Positions 4,908-6,046 of a stretch of DNA of 6,046 nt are shown here, piece after piece. Each line of letters begins with the position of its first letter. The first letter of the stretch is position 1. Both the position numbers and the translations under genes were made by a program. The DNA comes from Myxococcales bacterium (GTDB lineage Bacteria > Myxococcota > Myxococcia > Myxococcales > Anaeromyxobacteraceae). The notes under the pieces are model-generated. The model worked only from the letters and a program-made list of their open reading frames with translations. It was not told the origin of the DNA and made no database searches. The stretch is from positions 1 through 6,046 of the forward strand of contig JAJYAW010000193.1 of NCBI GenBank assembly GCA_021779335.1, written 5' to 3'.

Positions 4908-6046
4908 TCAGGGCGGCGGCTGCCCGCGGATCCGCGCCGCGTCCCGGCAGCTCGCCCCGTCGCCCGCGGCGCAGGCCTCCTCGAACCAGCGCAGCCCCGC
5001 TTCCGCGTCCTTGGGCGCCCCGTCGCCGGTGTAGCTCCGGTAGCCCAGGTTGGCCGCCACCGCGGCCAGGGCGCGGCGCGCCTCCTCCCGCACGCCGGGC
5101 CGTCCGCCCCAGGCCACCGGGCGCAGCAGCCGCGCCGCCTCCTCGAGCCGCCCCTGCTGCACGGCCAGCAGCCCGCGGTCGTAGGCGAGGCCGTCGCCGG
5201 CGCGGGCGTCGCGCGCCAGCCCCGCCCGCTCGGCCTGGCCGAGCAGCGCGGCGGCCTTGGCCTGGTCCCCGTCTCGCAGCGCCTGGTCGAGGCGCTGCAG
5301 CAGCTCGCCGGCGGCCAGGTGGGAAAGGCCCGGGCGCGGCCAGCAGGCGGCCACGCCGAGGGCGAGCAGCACCGCCGCGAAGGCGGCGACCGCGGCCGGG
5401 CGCCGCGCCGGCGAGGTGAGGAGCCAGGTGGCGAGCCCACCGGCCAGGAGCCCGCCGGCGTGGGCGGCGTGGTCGAGCGGGAGGTGGAGGGAGATGGCCA
5501 CGGCGGTGAAGACGACGAGCTGCAGCGCCACCGAGACGGTGGCCCGGCTGCGCAGGAAGGGGCGCCAGCCGGGGAGGGCGCGCCGGTGCAGGACCATGGT
5601 GGCCCCGATCATGCCGAAGAGGGCGCCGGAGGCGCCCACCGAGATCAGGTCCTGGACCAGGAGGGAGGCGGCCGAGGCCGCCAGCCCGGCCACGGCGTAG
5701 AGGAGGAGGAAGCGGGCCGTGCCGAGCGCGCGCTCCACGAGCCGGCACCAGCCGAGCCCGAACACGACGTTGAGCCCCAGGTGGAGCCAGCTGGCGTGGA
5801 GCAGGACCGCGCTCCCGAGCCGCCACCACTCGCCGCTCCAGACGCGAGAGCGCTCCAGGGCGCCGGCCCGGACCAGGAGCTCCACCGGCAGGGCGTCGAG
5901 GGCCCCGCCGCTGGCGGCGCCGGCCGTCCGGGCGGCCGCCAGCGCCAGCCACGCGAACAGGCCGACCTCGACGGCCACCAGCCCGAACGAGCCGGGGGTG
6001 GCGGCCACCTCGGCGAGCCGGGCGGACCAGCGGTCCCGTGGCGGCC
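4908..6046 (-). CDS. Rhomboid-family intramembrane serine protease with C-terminal TPR/Sel1-like tail (start outside window)
   Basis: Numbering from GTG 6008, a rhomboid core occupies about 1-220. It has WWRLGSAVLLHASWLHLGLN with the conserved H76 and N80, the catalytic serine S127 in VGASGALFG, and the catalytic histidine H183 in DHAAHAGG. About six membrane helices are expected; the last hydrophobic stretch is about 205-223. Rhomboids cut transmembrane segments of membrane proteins; the substrate here is unknown. Residues 230-366 are soluble helical repeats: TPR-like pairs (RGLLAVQQGRLEEAARLL), then a Sel1-like unit (LGYRSYTGDGAPKDAEAG, WFEEACAAGDGASC) with two cysteines. The tail probably selects substrates or partners. 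The stop is TGA at 4908-4910. GTG 6008 has no spaced ribosome binding site, and the frame stays open to 6046 with a plausible N-terminal sequence (RDRWSARLAEV), so I treat the gene as 5'-truncated by the window. Confidence 0.9.
   Translation of the reverse strand, partial: PPRDRWSARLAEVAATPGSFGLVAVEVGLFAWLALAAARTAGAASGGALDALPVELLVRAGALERSRVWSGEWWRLGSAVLLHASWLHLGLNVVFGLGWCRLVERALGTARFLLLYAVAGLAASAASLLVQDLISVGASGALFGMIGATMVLHRRALPGWRPFLRSRATVSVALQLVVFTAVAISLHLPLDHAAHAGGLLAGGLATWLLTSPARRPAAVAAFAAVLLALGVAACWPRPGLSHLAAGELLQRLDQALRDGDQAKAAALLGQAERAGLARDARAGDGLAYDRGLLAVQQGRLEEAARLLRPVAWGGRPGVREEARRALAAVAANLGYRSYTGDGAPKDAEAGLRWFEEACAAGDGASCRDAARIRGQPPP

Noticed and set aside
4828..5952. Long minus-strand frame in another phase across the rhomboid gene, and plus-strand frames at 4859-5419 and 5257-5700
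   Set aside because: They are Ala/Arg/Gly/Pro-rich shadows of the rhomboid gene, which carries intact catalytic motifs in its own frame.
6006..6008. GTG 6008 as the true rhomboid start
   Set aside because: There is no spaced ribosome binding site and the frame continues upstream with plausible coding sequence to the window edge, so a start outside the window is more likely. It cannot be settled here.

Overview
The window is very GC-rich, and the third codon positions of the real genes are almost all G or C. Its genes include Roadblock/LC7 proteins, Cache-type sensors without transmitter domains, an orphan receiver, a bacteriohemerythrin and a rhomboid protease with a repeat tail. Together these suggest a Myxococcota-type deltaproteobacterium, perhaps close to Anaeromyxobacter. 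That placement is inference from style and gene content; no marker gene is present. I see no rRNA, tRNA, CRISPR array, insertion sequence or phage gene.

Left part, + strand (about 1-3589). The C-terminal part of an ExeA/GspA-like AAA ATPase runs in from outside the window. After a 106-base gap comes a compact same-strand series: a 107-residue Roadblock/LC7 protein, then one base later a second protein with a Roadblock-like N-terminus, a low-complexity linker and a small helical C-terminal domain. A 79-base spacer carrying a GC-rich hairpin follows. Next are two paralogous sensor proteins: a membrane Cache-HAMP protein that stops right after HAMP, and 20 bases later an exported protein consisting of the same Cache module alone. 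These four genes may be one transcription unit. If so, it joins Roadblock proteins, which commonly regulate or scaffold small Ras-like GTPases, to an extracytoplasmic ligand sensor with no kinase or chemotaxis output. No GTPase is visible here.

Middle (3590-4355). A strong hairpin lies between the convergent ends of the exported Cache gene and a minus-strand single-domain response regulator. The regulator starts at GTG and diverges from a gene for a 68-residue leucine-rich membrane protein.

Right part, - strand (4356-6046). A seven-ligand hemerythrin-domain protein lies downstream of a rhomboid-family intramembrane protease fused to a C-terminal TPR/Sel1-like tail. The rhomboid reading frame stays open to the window end, so its start is probably outside. 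A possible sigma70-like promoter and a strong ribosome binding site in the 111-base gap suggest that the hemerythrin gene can be transcribed independently.

The most interesting part is 796-3589, the Roadblock pair followed by the tandem Cache sensors without an output domain. No gap between genes exceeds about 111 bases.
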